Assembly (NCBI GenBank): GCA_014801235.1
Contig: JAAVEM010000027.1
Location: 11,569 to 47,467 of the forward strand
DNA length: 35,899 nt
Direction of reading: 5' to 3'
DNA from: Bacteroides sp.
GTDB lineage: Bacteria; Bacteroidota; Bacteroidia; Bacteroidales; Muribaculaceae
The notes beneath the pieces are model-generated. The model worked only from the letters and a program-made list of their open reading frames with translations, made no database searches and was not told where the DNA came from. Below, one piece after another: positions 27,338 through 35,638 of this stretch (positions are counted from its first letter, which is position 1; each line of letters starts with the position of its first letter). Made by a program: the position numbers and the translations under genes.

Positions 27338-28509
27338 ACGACCCCGTTATGACGCCTCAGCCCCAGCCGGTCGAGGTGGCTGAAAAAAATAAGAAACTTG
27401 TCATTGGACTACCCGCATCGCTTTCGCCCTCTGAACGCCGCTTTCCTCTCACCCCCGAAGCGGTGGCGATTATGATTGATAACGGCTACCGTGTGAAGCT
27501 CGAAGAAAACGCCGGAGCTTCAATACAGTACACCGATATGCAGTACATGAAAGCCGGAGCCGAAGTCGTGTCGCGCAAAGAGGCTTTCGCCTGCGACATC
27601 GTCATCTATATTCCCGCCATAACCACCGCCGAAATAAGCATGATGAAACGAAACGCCGTTCTGATGTCGCTCTTTCATGCAGGCAAAAACGCTCAGGACA
27701 CATTCAAGGCGCTTATTAAACGCAACATCGTGTATATCGCAATCGACCTGATTTGCGATGCCGACGGCAACGCTCCGTTTGCCGACATTCTTGCCGAAGT
27801 CGACGGTAGAGCCACGATAGCTCTCGGCTCGGCGATGCTCATAGGTCCCGACTTCGGAAAGGGGATTCTGCTTGGAGGAGTGTCGGGAATCGTACCATGC
27901 GAAGTCACCATCATCGGTTCGGGAATAGCGGCGTGCGCGGCGGCTTCGTCAGCTATCGGCATCGGAGCCACGGTCAGAATGTTTGACAACGACATCTACC
28001 GCTTAAGACGCGCGCGGCAAATCGCAGGACCGGGACTCATCACATCGGCGCTCCACCCCAAAGTGCTTGGCGGCGCCCTGCGCAGCGCCGACATTGTAGC
28101 CGTGACCCCCACGGCAAACCGTTGCGTGATAGAAGCCGAGGATGTCAACATTATGAAGTCGGGAGTGATAATCATGGACCTCACCGGCGACGAATCCCTC
28201 ACCTTCCCGTCGCTTCCGCAGATACCCATATCTACCGGAGTGCCGCCCAAGCCCGCCAAGGGGGGAAGAGTGTGTTTCACCTCTATCGGAAACGCCGTGC
28301 CGCGAACTGCGGCGATGGCGCTCAGCAACACTTTCATCGCCACTCTCGACGAGATCATGCGCTGTGACGGCATAACCAACTGCCTGAGAATGCACGGCGG
28401 CATTCAGAAAGCTGTAATCACTTTCTTCGGCAAGCTCGTGAATCACCGTGCCGCGCGCGAAGCCGACATGCGCGCCATTGACATCCACATTCTTCTAAAC
28501 TGCTCTTGA
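27334..28509 (+). CDS. Alanine dehydrogenase / transhydrogenase-alpha-like protein
   Basis: LPASLSPSERRFPLTPEAVAIMIDNGYRV...ENAGA; Rossmann GSGIAACAAASSAIGIGATVRMFD; start overlaps the aroK stop (ATGA). Confidence 0.75.
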   Translation: MNDPVMTPQPQPVEVAEKNKKLVIGLPASLSPSERRFPLTPEAVAIMIDNGYRVKLEENAGASIQYTDMQYMKAGAEVVSRKEAFACDIVIYIPAITTAEISMMKRNAVLMSLFHAGKNAQDTFKALIKRNIVYIAIDLICDADGNAPFADILAEVDGRATIALGSAMLIGPDFGKGILLGGVSGIVPCEVTIIGSGIAACAAASSAIGIGATVRMFDNDIYRLRRARQIAGPGLITSALHPKVLGGALRSADIVAVTPTANRCVIEAEDVNIMKSGVIIMDLTGDESLTFPSLPQIPISTGVPPKPAKGGRVCFTSIGNAVPRTAAMALSNTFIATLDEIMRCDGITNCLRMHGGIQKAVITFFGKLVNHRAAREADMRAIDIHILLNCS

Positions 28510-28512
28510 AAC

Positions 28513-29154
28513 ATGGCTCACAGAAAATTTTACGTCGTTTGGGTTGGACATAGCCCCGGCATATATGATAGCTGGGAGGAGTGCAAGGCTCAGGTGGAGA
28601 ATTTTCCCGGAGCGCGCTTCAAGTCATTTGCCTCTCAGGACGAGGCGACCGCTGCATACCGCGGCGATCCCGCCGACGAGATGTATGCCCTCCGGGCTAT
28701 AGCCTCGCGTTCAAAACAGGTTGTGAACTATTCGATGTTTCCCGAAATAAGAACCGACGCCATCGCAGTCGACGCCGCTTGCGCCGGAAATCCCGGGAAG
28801 ATGGAGTATCGGGGCGTGGAAGTGGCGACGGGCAATGAAATTTTCCATCTTGGTCCGCTTGACGACGGAACTAACAACGTGGGCGAATTTCTGGCGCTGG
28901 TCCATGCGCTGGCGCTGTGCAAGAAAAACGGCGACACCTCGACACCGATTTATTCCGACAGCCGCACCGCGCAGTCATGGGTGAAAAGAAGAAAAGCCAA
29001 GACAAGCCTGGCTCCCACTCCGCGAAATGCGAAAATATTTGAACTTATACAACGCGCCGAATACTGGCTTGCCAATAACACCCCCGTCAATCCCATCCTT
29101 AAGTGGGACACTGAGTCGTGGGGAGAAATTCCCGCCGATTTCGGGCGAAAGTGA
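28513..29154 (+). CDS. rnhA: Ribonuclease HI with N-terminal viroplasmin/hybrid-binding domain
   Basis: KFYVVWVGHSPGIYDSWEECKAQVENFPGARFKSF; catalytic-domain-like DAACAGNPGKMEYRGVEV, NNVGEFLALVHAL and IYSDSRTAQSWVK. Confidence 0.88.
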   Translation: MAHRKFYVVWVGHSPGIYDSWEECKAQVENFPGARFKSFASQDEATAAYRGDPADEMYALRAIASRSKQVVNYSMFPEIRTDAIAVDAACAGNPGKMEYRGVEVATGNEIFHLGPLDDGTNNVGEFLALVHALALCKKNGDTSTPIYSDSRTAQSWVKRRKAKTSLAPTPRNAKIFELIQRAEYWLANNTPVNPILKWDTESWGEIPADFGRK

Positions 29155-29169
29155 ATAAACGCCCCTGTA

Positions 29170-29712
29170 TCAGTCGGGCTTCACGAGCGCCATGCCGCGT
29201 TCAATCGCAGCCTCATTCAAGGCTATCAAATGGTGGTGGCGTTCGGGAAGGGTCTTCTTAAGCCCTTTGATCACCGCTTCCATCGGCACGAGTTCCTTTA
29301 TGCCGAGCAATGCGCCGAGCACAACCATGTTATAGGTTTTTGAATTGCCCATTCCAAATGTTGCCTCCATCGCATTCACTTCATGAATCTTAATATCGGA
29401 GCGCTCGGGACGGCGATGAATGCCATAGGAATCATAGATGAGCGTGCCGCCGGGCTTCACGTGTGACTCAAACTTGTCAAGGCTCTGCTGATTGAGCGCC
29501 ACGACTGTATCATAGCTGTCAAGCACCGGAGAGCTGATGGGAGAATCGCTGAGAATCACAGTGACGTTGGCGGTTCCTCCACGCTGTTCAGGTCCATAAG
29601 CCGGCATCCAGGTCACCTCAAGCCCGTCCATAAGAGCCGCATATGCAAGAATTTTGCCCATTGAGAGCACACCCTGTCCGCCGAATCCGGCTATAACGAT
29701 TTCCTCTTTCAT
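29170..29712 (-). CDS. 2-oxoacid:ferredoxin oxidoreductase gamma subunit
   Basis: EIVIAGFGGQGVLSMGKILAYAALMDGLEVTWMPAYGPEQRGGTANVTVILSD. Confidence 0.92.
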   Translation of the reverse strand: MKEEIVIAGFGGQGVLSMGKILAYAALMDGLEVTWMPAYGPEQRGGTANVTVILSDSPISSPVLDSYDTVVALNQQSLDKFESHVKPGGTLIYDSYGIHRRPERSDIKIHEVNAMEATFGMGNSKTYNMVVLGALLGIKELVPMEAVIKGLKKTLPERHHHLIALNEAAIERGMALVKPD

Positions 29713-30479
29713 TCTTCTGTGGTGTTTTTTATATCCCCGAGCGGATATTTGACAAACATATTTTCAACCATCCACTTGTTGGCATCGGCAGGCGACATCT
29801 TCCATCCCGAAGCGCACGTGCTCACGACTTCCACTACCGACGTCCCTAGCCCCTTCATCGAATTAAGAAACGCCTTCTTAATCGCATTCTTGGTTTTTCT
29901 AACGCACGCCGGATTGTGGACCGCCTGGCGGGTCACATAACAGGTTCCGTCGAGTTCGGCGAATATGTTGCTTATCTTGAGGGGAAATCCGTTAAGGTCA
30001 ACACGACGTCCGTAAGGGGTGGTACTGGTCTTCATTCCCTCGAGAGTAGTGGGAGCCATCTGTCCTCCGGTCATGCCATATATACCGTTATTGATGAAAA
30101 TAATGGCTATGTTCTCGCCTCGGTTTGCGGCGTGGATAGACTCGCAGGTGCCTATGGCGGCAAGGTCGCCGTCGCCTTGATAAGTGAACACCATCAGGTC
30201 GGGACGCAAGCGCTTGACAGCGGTGGCAATCGCGGGAGCGCGTCCGTGAGCTGCCTCTATCCAGTCGACATCCACATATCGGTAGGCAAACACAGCGCAG
30301 CCCACAGGAGCAATGCCCACAGTTTTGTCTTCAAGCCCAAGCTCTTCAACCACTTCGGCAATCAGCTTGTGAACCACTCCGTGGCTGCAACCGGGACAAT
30401 AGTGCATCGTCTCGTCGGTAAGCAACTTCGGGCGTGAATAAACTTTATTCTCAGGTTTTACTATTTCGTTGATATCCAT
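29709..30479 (-). CDS. 2-oxoacid:ferredoxin oxidoreductase beta subunit (ThDP binding)
   Basis: HYCPGCSHGVVHKLIAEV, HGRAPAIATAVKRLRPDLMVFTYQGDGDLAAIG, INNGIYGMTGGQMAPTT. Confidence 0.93.
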   Translation of the reverse strand: MDINEIVKPENKVYSRPKLLTDETMHYCPGCSHGVVHKLIAEVVEELGLEDKTVGIAPVGCAVFAYRYVDVDWIEAAHGRAPAIATAVKRLRPDLMVFTYQGDGDLAAIGTCESIHAANRGENIAIIFINNGIYGMTGGQMAPTTLEGMKTSTTPYGRRVDLNGFPLKISNIFAELDGTCYVTRQAVHNPACVRKTKNAIKKAFLNSMKGLGTSVVEVVSTCASGWKMSPADANKWMVENMFVKYPLGDIKNTTEE

Positions 30480-30497
30480 TGTGACAAAACCTAAATG

Positions 30498-31586
30498 TTA
30501 AGAATTAGCCTCGGGAAACCTGTCGAAGAATGCGTCAAGCACTTCCTGAGGATTTGGAACGATTCCTCCGAGTCGTCCGAAGTGGTAAACCGGGACTCTG
30601 TCATGACACGCCAGCCTCACGTCTTCAATCATCTGACCGGCGTTCAGTTCCACCACAAGGATGCCTTTAACGTGGGAAGAGATGCGTTCAATCTCGGCGG
30701 ACGGGAAAGGCCACAAAGTGATCGGTCTTAAAATTCCGAGTTTGACACCCCGTGAGCGCGCCACTTCGACGGCTTTCTGACATATACGGGCTATAGAGCC
30801 GAATGCCACCAATAGATAGTCGGCATCCTCGATGTCATAGGTCTGGAATCTCACTTCGTTCTCCTCTATGACACGATATTTTTCCTGAAGACGGTCATTT
30901 ATAACCTCCATTGCGGCAGGTTCGAGTTCAAGTGTGGTCACTATATTCCTGTCGCGGAACGACGGCTTGCCGGTGACAGCCCAGGGACATTGACGCGCCA
31001 CTTCCTCGTTGGTGCGTCGCGCGCGCTGCGGCGGAAGCACCACCTTTTCCATCATCTGACCAACGATTCCGTCGGCGAGGATTATCGCGGGAGTGCGGTA
31101 TTTAAACGCCAGGTCAAATCCCAGGAAAACGAAATCAGCCATCTCCTGCACCGAAGAGGGGGCAAGAGTTATCAAGCGGTAGTCGCCGTGACCGCCACCC
31201 TTCGTAGCCTGAAAATAATCGGCTTGCGAAGGCTGTATGGTGCCAAGACCGGGACCGCCTCTCATGACATTAATTATAAGCGCCGGCAGTTCGGCAGCCG
31301 CAATATAGCTTATCCCCTCCTGCTTAAGGCTCACGCCCGGCGAAGAAGAGGAGGTGAACACGGCTTTACCGCAAGAGGCGCCTCCGTAGACCATGTTGAT
31401 GGCGGCGACTTCGCTTTCTGCCTGGAGCACCACCATTCCGGTAGTTTCCCAAGGCATTTGCTCCTCAAGAGTTTCAAGCACTTCGCTCTGAGGCGTGATC
31501 GGATAACCGAAATATCCGTCGGCTCCATATCTTATGGCTGCATGGGCTATCGCCTCATTGCCTTTCATCAGTCTTGTTTCTTCCAT
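30498..31586 (-). CDS. vorB: 2-oxoacid:ferredoxin oxidoreductase alpha subunit, VorB type
   Basis: LMKGNEAIAHAAIRYGADGYFGYPITPQSEVLETL, TSSSSPGVSLKQEGISYIAAAELP. Confidence 0.88.
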   Translation of the reverse strand: MEETRLMKGNEAIAHAAIRYGADGYFGYPITPQSEVLETLEEQMPWETTGMVVLQAESEVAAINMVYGGASCGKAVFTSSSSPGVSLKQEGISYIAAAELPALIINVMRGGPGLGTIQPSQADYFQATKGGGHGDYRLITLAPSSVQEMADFVFLGFDLAFKYRTPAIILADGIVGQMMEKVVLPPQRARRTNEEVARQCPWAVTGKPSFRDRNIVTTLELEPAAMEVINDRLQEKYRVIEENEVRFQTYDIEDADYLLVAFGSIARICQKAVEVARSRGVKLGILRPITLWPFPSAEIERISSHVKGILVVELNAGQMIEDVRLACHDRVPVYHFGRLGGIVPNPQEVLDAFFDRFPEANS

Positions 31587-31609
31587 CTTTTTTTGCTCTT
31601 GATTGCCGC

Positions 31610-31840
31610 CTAACGTTCCACCTTTCGATACACCTCAATACAACCGTCGGGACACACAATGGCACAACTGGCACATCCAATACAGGCATCAGCATTCAAC
31701 ATATAGGCATAATGGTAACCGCGATTATTAACTTCATTGGGCTGGAGAGCAAGCACATCGGCAGGACAAGCTACGACACACAAGTCGCAACCTTTACATC
31801 TCTCCTCGTCGACAACTACTGCGCCTTGTATTTTTGACAT
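31610..31840 (-). CDS. 2x[4Fe-4S] ferredoxin subunit
   Basis: CKGCDLCVVACP and CIGCASCAIVCP motifs; first gene of the vor cluster. Confidence 0.92.
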   Translation of the reverse strand: MSKIQGAVVVDEERCKGCDLCVVACPADVLALQPNEVNNRGYHYAYMLNADACIGCASCAIVCPDGCIEVYRKVER

Positions 31841-32008
31841 TGTTATATTTTTTGAATGTGTTGTGGAAAACTCCGAGACAAATATACGGAAAAAATGTTA
31901 TTAAACATAACTTTTTACAAGTAGTTAACTTATTGCACACAAGCACAAACAATGTGCTTGTGTGCCGTAGCGCCCTGACTTGCCAAGCTCTATGAGCAAT
32001 ATAAAGCC

Positions 32009-32041
32009 GTCAGGCTCCCCGCCGAAACGGGAAGCCTGACT
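32009..32041 (-). terminator. Hairpin after the 32063 gene, likely terminator
   Basis: GTCAGGCTCCCC...GGGAAGCCTGAC inverted repeat immediately downstream of the gene; weak T-run. Confidence 0.5.
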
Positions 32042-32062
32042 ATATCTGAGCTTCAAGACACG

Positions 32063-33946
32063 CTAATTTATGATGATTTTTACAGGCGCTTGCGACGAGC
32101 CGGTCGACAGCAGATAGCACCCGGCGGGCAACGAGCCTACAGCATAGGAAGAGGCGCGGTGTTTTATCTCGCGCAGCTTCTGCCCGGCAAGATTATAGAG
32201 AGCGATACCGTCAACCTCCGCCCCGAGCCTTATGACTCCGCCCGAATAGGAAGCCGTGACGTCACGATTGAAAACATCGCTATCAATGATTGCGGTTGAA
32301 AGTATATTCACGCGATAAACACCCATTCCACCGTTTCCCGCATACATCACGAGCCGCCCTCCTCCGGTCGACACCGTGGCTCGGCTATAAGACTCGTCGG
32401 GGATATAGAGAACCTGACACGACTGATAGCGGTTGGTGGACAATCCTGTGTCTCCTCCAAGCAGCCACACTTTTTTATGATTCGAGAAATCGTCGGTGAC
32501 CGACGGAGTGGACACGATCTGCACCCCGGTGCCGCGCGTGGCGTCTATCCCTTGACCGTAGGCAAGAAATTGCATATCCTCCACCTTGAAAGTCGACACG
32601 CCCGCCGGCATAGGGAAAGTTTTGGTGACCATGCTTTCGCAATTGCCGAAATGCCCTATGACTTCGCAGGAACTCCCGGCAACGAATCGATACAGCATAG
32701 GAGAGATCCACGGATCGGAGGTCTGCGCCGGAGCGGAATGGAAATAGAAGCAGTCATTACCCACCGGAGTGATGTGGCTGTAAAATTCATCGATGTTGAA
32801 CTGGCTCTCCGCCGCGTCAAGCGATTTCACATAATCGACATAGGAAACACTCTTCTCTGCCTTAGAGCCGCTGACCGACCAACGCCACACGGGCATCTTG
32901 CCGCCACCTTGAATATTTACCTTCAATGCTCCTCCATGGGAATAATCCACGCCATACATTTTGAAATTCCCGCTCTTTATGCTCCCCTCTACCGTGAGGT
33001 CAAGAGGACGCGCCGACGAACGGTCATCCGAGCGGTCATCCTCCATCTGGAAAACAAGTGTCGGGGTCACGCTTTCCGTGTCTACCGAAACATTGTCAAG
33101 ATTCAGCGTGTAGAGATTTATCTGTGTCACATATCTCTTCTCGCTCTGATTGCAGATAGTGAAAAAATATGGAGTGCCGTCGTCATCGGTTTTTATCCAG
33201 TTCATGGCATAGGTTAGCATCCAGTTGCCCGATTCAAAACCATTCACAGGGTCAGGAGCGCGCACCCACAGCATCGGCAGCTCCTCGCCGGTGAGCAAGT
33301 CATATCTGACGAGCCACAGACGCGTCTGGTCAGTTTTCCAGCCCGAAATATATCCCGAGCTTCCGCGGGCAATGTAAGCTATGTCGTTTTTCACCACCAT
33401 GCTCTGATTGGGCGTGAAAACATCAGCCGATATGTCATTCTGGTTATCGTGGGGATAGTCGATCATCTTCGCCACCCTGTTGCCGGTATTGACCGAGCGG
33501 AACCACACCGACTTCAACTGCATGGTCTTTCCTACGCCCAGCTCCACTTCATCAAAGGCAGTAGCGTCTTCAAGCGGCTCATAGGGCTCCACCTCCTTCT
33601 CACCGTAGGTCACTGTGCGATCCATCCCATAATAATAAGTGCCGTTCTCAAATATGCGCCAATAATAAGTGCCGTTGACACGATTGGATTTATTCATTGA
33701 GATAGTTGTAGGATAGGACTTCGGAGTCTTATACCCAAATCCGTCAATGACACTGAAATCAGAGTATTTCGATAATTCTACCACAACTTTAACACCGGTC
33801 GTTCCCTCTCGCAACGTGAATTCGGCATTTCCATCGCTTGTGACAGTCGACGTTGCATTTCTAACGGACAATTCGACTTCGGCATAAGCAATCATGCCGT
33901 TAATACATACAAAGGCTATCGCTGCCAATAATCTTTTTAATTTCAT
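32063..33946 (-). CDS. Secreted protein with T9SS type-A-like C-terminal sorting tail
   Basis: Signal peptide MKLKRLLAAIAFVCINGMIAYA; C-terminus GIALYNLAGQKLREI...LPAGCYLLSTGSSQAPVKIIIN. Confidence 0.7.
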   Translation of the reverse strand: MKLKRLLAAIAFVCINGMIAYAEVELSVRNATSTVTSDGNAEFTLREGTTGVKVVVELSKYSDFSVIDGFGYKTPKSYPTTISMNKSNRVNGTYYWRIFENGTYYYGMDRTVTYGEKEVEPYEPLEDATAFDEVELGVGKTMQLKSVWFRSVNTGNRVAKMIDYPHDNQNDISADVFTPNQSMVVKNDIAYIARGSSGYISGWKTDQTRLWLVRYDLLTGEELPMLWVRAPDPVNGFESGNWMLTYAMNWIKTDDDGTPYFFTICNQSEKRYVTQINLYTLNLDNVSVDTESVTPTLVFQMEDDRSDDRSSARPLDLTVEGSIKSGNFKMYGVDYSHGGALKVNIQGGGKMPVWRWSVSGSKAEKSVSYVDYVKSLDAAESQFNIDEFYSHITPVGNDCFYFHSAPAQTSDPWISPMLYRFVAGSSCEVIGHFGNCESMVTKTFPMPAGVSTFKVEDMQFLAYGQGIDATRGTGVQIVSTPSVTDDFSNHKKVWLLGGDTGLSTNRYQSCQVLYIPDESYSRATVSTGGGRLVMYAGNGGMGVYRVNILSTAIIDSDVFNRDVTASYSGGVIRLGAEVDGIALYNLAGQKLREIKHRASSYAVGSLPAGCYLLSTGSSQAPVKIIIN

Positions 33947-34154
33947 AGGAAAAACTATTATGATATTAGAAAAGGCAATAAGACAAAAACGTCTAATTAC
34001 ACCAACTCAGTCAAAATATTATGATATCCCGAAGAGCTGATGTGGCAAAAGTATCTAATTATATCAATCCATCCAAAACATTGCCACACTAATTTTCAAA
34101 AAAATTAACCATATTCCTAAAATTGGATTTTTCTTCAAAAAATCTCACCCAAAA

Positions 34155-34186
34155 TTTGGATAATACGAAAAAACATCATAACTTTG
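34155..34186 (+). promoter_or_regulatory. Promoter of the tRNA-Asp gene
   Basis: TTTG (34155) N20 TAACTTTG (34179-34186); exact consensus. Confidence 0.85.
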
Positions 34187-34228
34187 CACTCGCAAAACAG
34201 GAGAGACTGTTTCAAGAAAATAAAAAAT

Positions 34229-34302
34229 GGTGCGTTAGTTCAGTTGGTTAGAATACATGCCTGTCACGCATGGGGTCACGGGTTCGAGTCCCGTACGCAC
34301 CG
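34229..34302 (+). tRNA. tRNA-Asp (anticodon GTC)
   Basis: Acceptor GGTGCGT/ACGCACC, anticodon arm CATGC-CTGTCAC-GCATG, T arm ACGGG-TTCGAGT-CCCGT; CCA not encoded. Confidence 0.97.
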
Positions 34303-34315
34303 CTGAGGAGAGAGG

Positions 34316-34361
34316 AACTCGGATAATTGCAAAGCCAAGCTTTCATTATCCGAGTTTTTTT
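34316..34361 (+). terminator. Terminator of the tRNA-Asp transcript
   Basis: AACTCGGATAAT...ATTATCCGAGTT followed by TTTTT; 12-bp perfect stem. Confidence 0.92.
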
Positions 34362-34423
34362 GTATATACTCCCTCACCACCCCTACACCAACGTAGGAAC
34401 ATCGCACACGAAGTCAAATTGCC

Positions 34424-34498
34424 CGACACCGACACCCACACCCACACCGACACCCACACCGACACCCACACTGACACCCACACCGACATCGACACCGA
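34424..34498. repeat. Dodecamer/hexamer tandem repeat (CACACCGACACC-type)
   Basis: Repeated CCGACACCCACA units with few substitutions. Confidence 0.85.
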
Positions 34499-34517
34499 AC
34501 ACGCTACCGACGAACTC

Positions 34518-34612
34518 CTCCCCAGCGACATCGGACACGCTTTCGACGAATCCCTCCCCAGCGACATCGGACACGCTTTCGACGGATTCCTCCCCGCCGA
34601 CATCGGAGATGT
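34518..34612. repeat. 36-bp tandem repeat, about 2.6 copies
   Basis: CTCCCCAGCGACATCGGACACGCTTTCGACGAATCC starts at 34518 and 34554; third, diverged copy at 34590. Confidence 0.85.
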
Positions 34613-34958
34613 CGAGATATGCGAAACCCCACGCTGACAAATCAGCGTGGGGCAAAAACATCCAATCACAACCCCCAACATCGGAGATGTTGAATAAAGC
34701 AGAGACATCGCAAACTCCCGTCAACGCACAACATTCATCCGCACTCCAATGTAGGGACATCGCAAACTCACGTCACCACACAACATTCAATCCGCACTCC
34801 AATGTAGGGACATCGCAAACTCACGTCACCGCGCAACATTCAATCCGCACTCCAATGCAGGGACATCGCGCGCGATGTCCGATTGCCGCCGGAGACATGT
34901 CAGCCTCCTGACAACGCCCCATGAACATCCCATCACCTTGATCGGTACCCTTGCTATA
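34591..34958. repeat. Long direct repeat, copy 1 (three internal units of about 53 bp)
   Basis: Near-identical to 35639..35899 from TCCCCGCCGACATCGGAGATGTC to CCCTTGCTATA. Confidence 0.92.
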
Positions 34959-35068
34959 TCTCTCCCCGGGCATCCCGTCGCCGTAGGCGGCGTTCATGTT
35001 AGACCCGGGGCGGAGTCCTCGGAGAGGGCGACGTCCCGGGGAATACGCAAAGCACAGCAGAGTTCCCC

Positions 35069-35196
35069 GTAGGGGGACTTTACTCGATTTAAAGCCCCCT
35101 TACAGGGAGCAAGCCTTTCTCCACTCTTACCCCGGGACGATGCCACCTGACGGCGACATCGCCCCGAGGCTAACCATCAACGCCCCCTACGGGGAC
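35069..35196. repeat. Second copy of the 3225..3354 hairpin-repeat module
   Basis: Shares TTTAAAGCCCCCTTACAGGGAGCAA, CGGGACGATGCCACCTGACGGCGACATCGCCCCG and GCCCCCTACGGGGAC in the same order. Confidence 0.9.
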
Positions 35197-35303
35197 ACCT
35201 CCCTCGTCCCCTTATTCAACATCTCCGATGTTGGCGGATTGTGGGAATGATACCATATACCCCATGCTGACAAATCAGCATGGGGTTCCGCACATTAGTA
35301 GCT

Positions 35304-35605
35304 CTCCGAGCTACCGCCCCTCCATAGTGAAAAAATGGGGACACTCACCTCCCGAGACAACCCCGAGCCAACGCCAAGGCGGTAATGATCGAAATGGGAA
35401 CCGGCAACTCTCGGGACACATCCCCATCAACGCCCCAGAAATAATAACCAAAAGAAAATCGGCATCTCCCGAGATAACTCCGAGCTACCGCCTCGCCATA
35501 GTGAAAAATGGGGACACTCACCTCCCGAAACAACCCCGCGCCAACGCTCCAGAGATAATAACCGAAAGAAATTGACACCTCACGGGATAACTCCGAGCTC
35601 CCGCC
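35304..35605. repeat. Diverged direct repeats of 57-71 bp
   Basis: 35304-35374 resembles 35478-35547; 35435-35492 resembles 35549-35605. Confidence 0.8.
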
Positions 35606-35638
35606 AAGACTAAATGGAACACACTAACGACGAGTCCC

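Noticed and set aside
32477-33217. Antisense ORF 32477..33217 (+, 246 aa)
   Set aside because: Opposite the T9SS-tail protein with signal peptide; Arg/His-rich shadow frame.
34731-34861. 53-bp direct repeats as a CRISPR array
   Set aside because: Units are contiguous with no unique spacers, too few in number, and no cas genes are present.
34257-34911. ORFs 34257..34637, 34327..34911 and 34383..34760 (repeat-rich TPTPT / DTHTD / ISDVGG proteins)
   Set aside because: One starts inside tRNA-Asp, all run through tandem repeats, and a strong terminator at 34316-34361 precedes most of the region. Open frames follow from repeat periods divisible by three.
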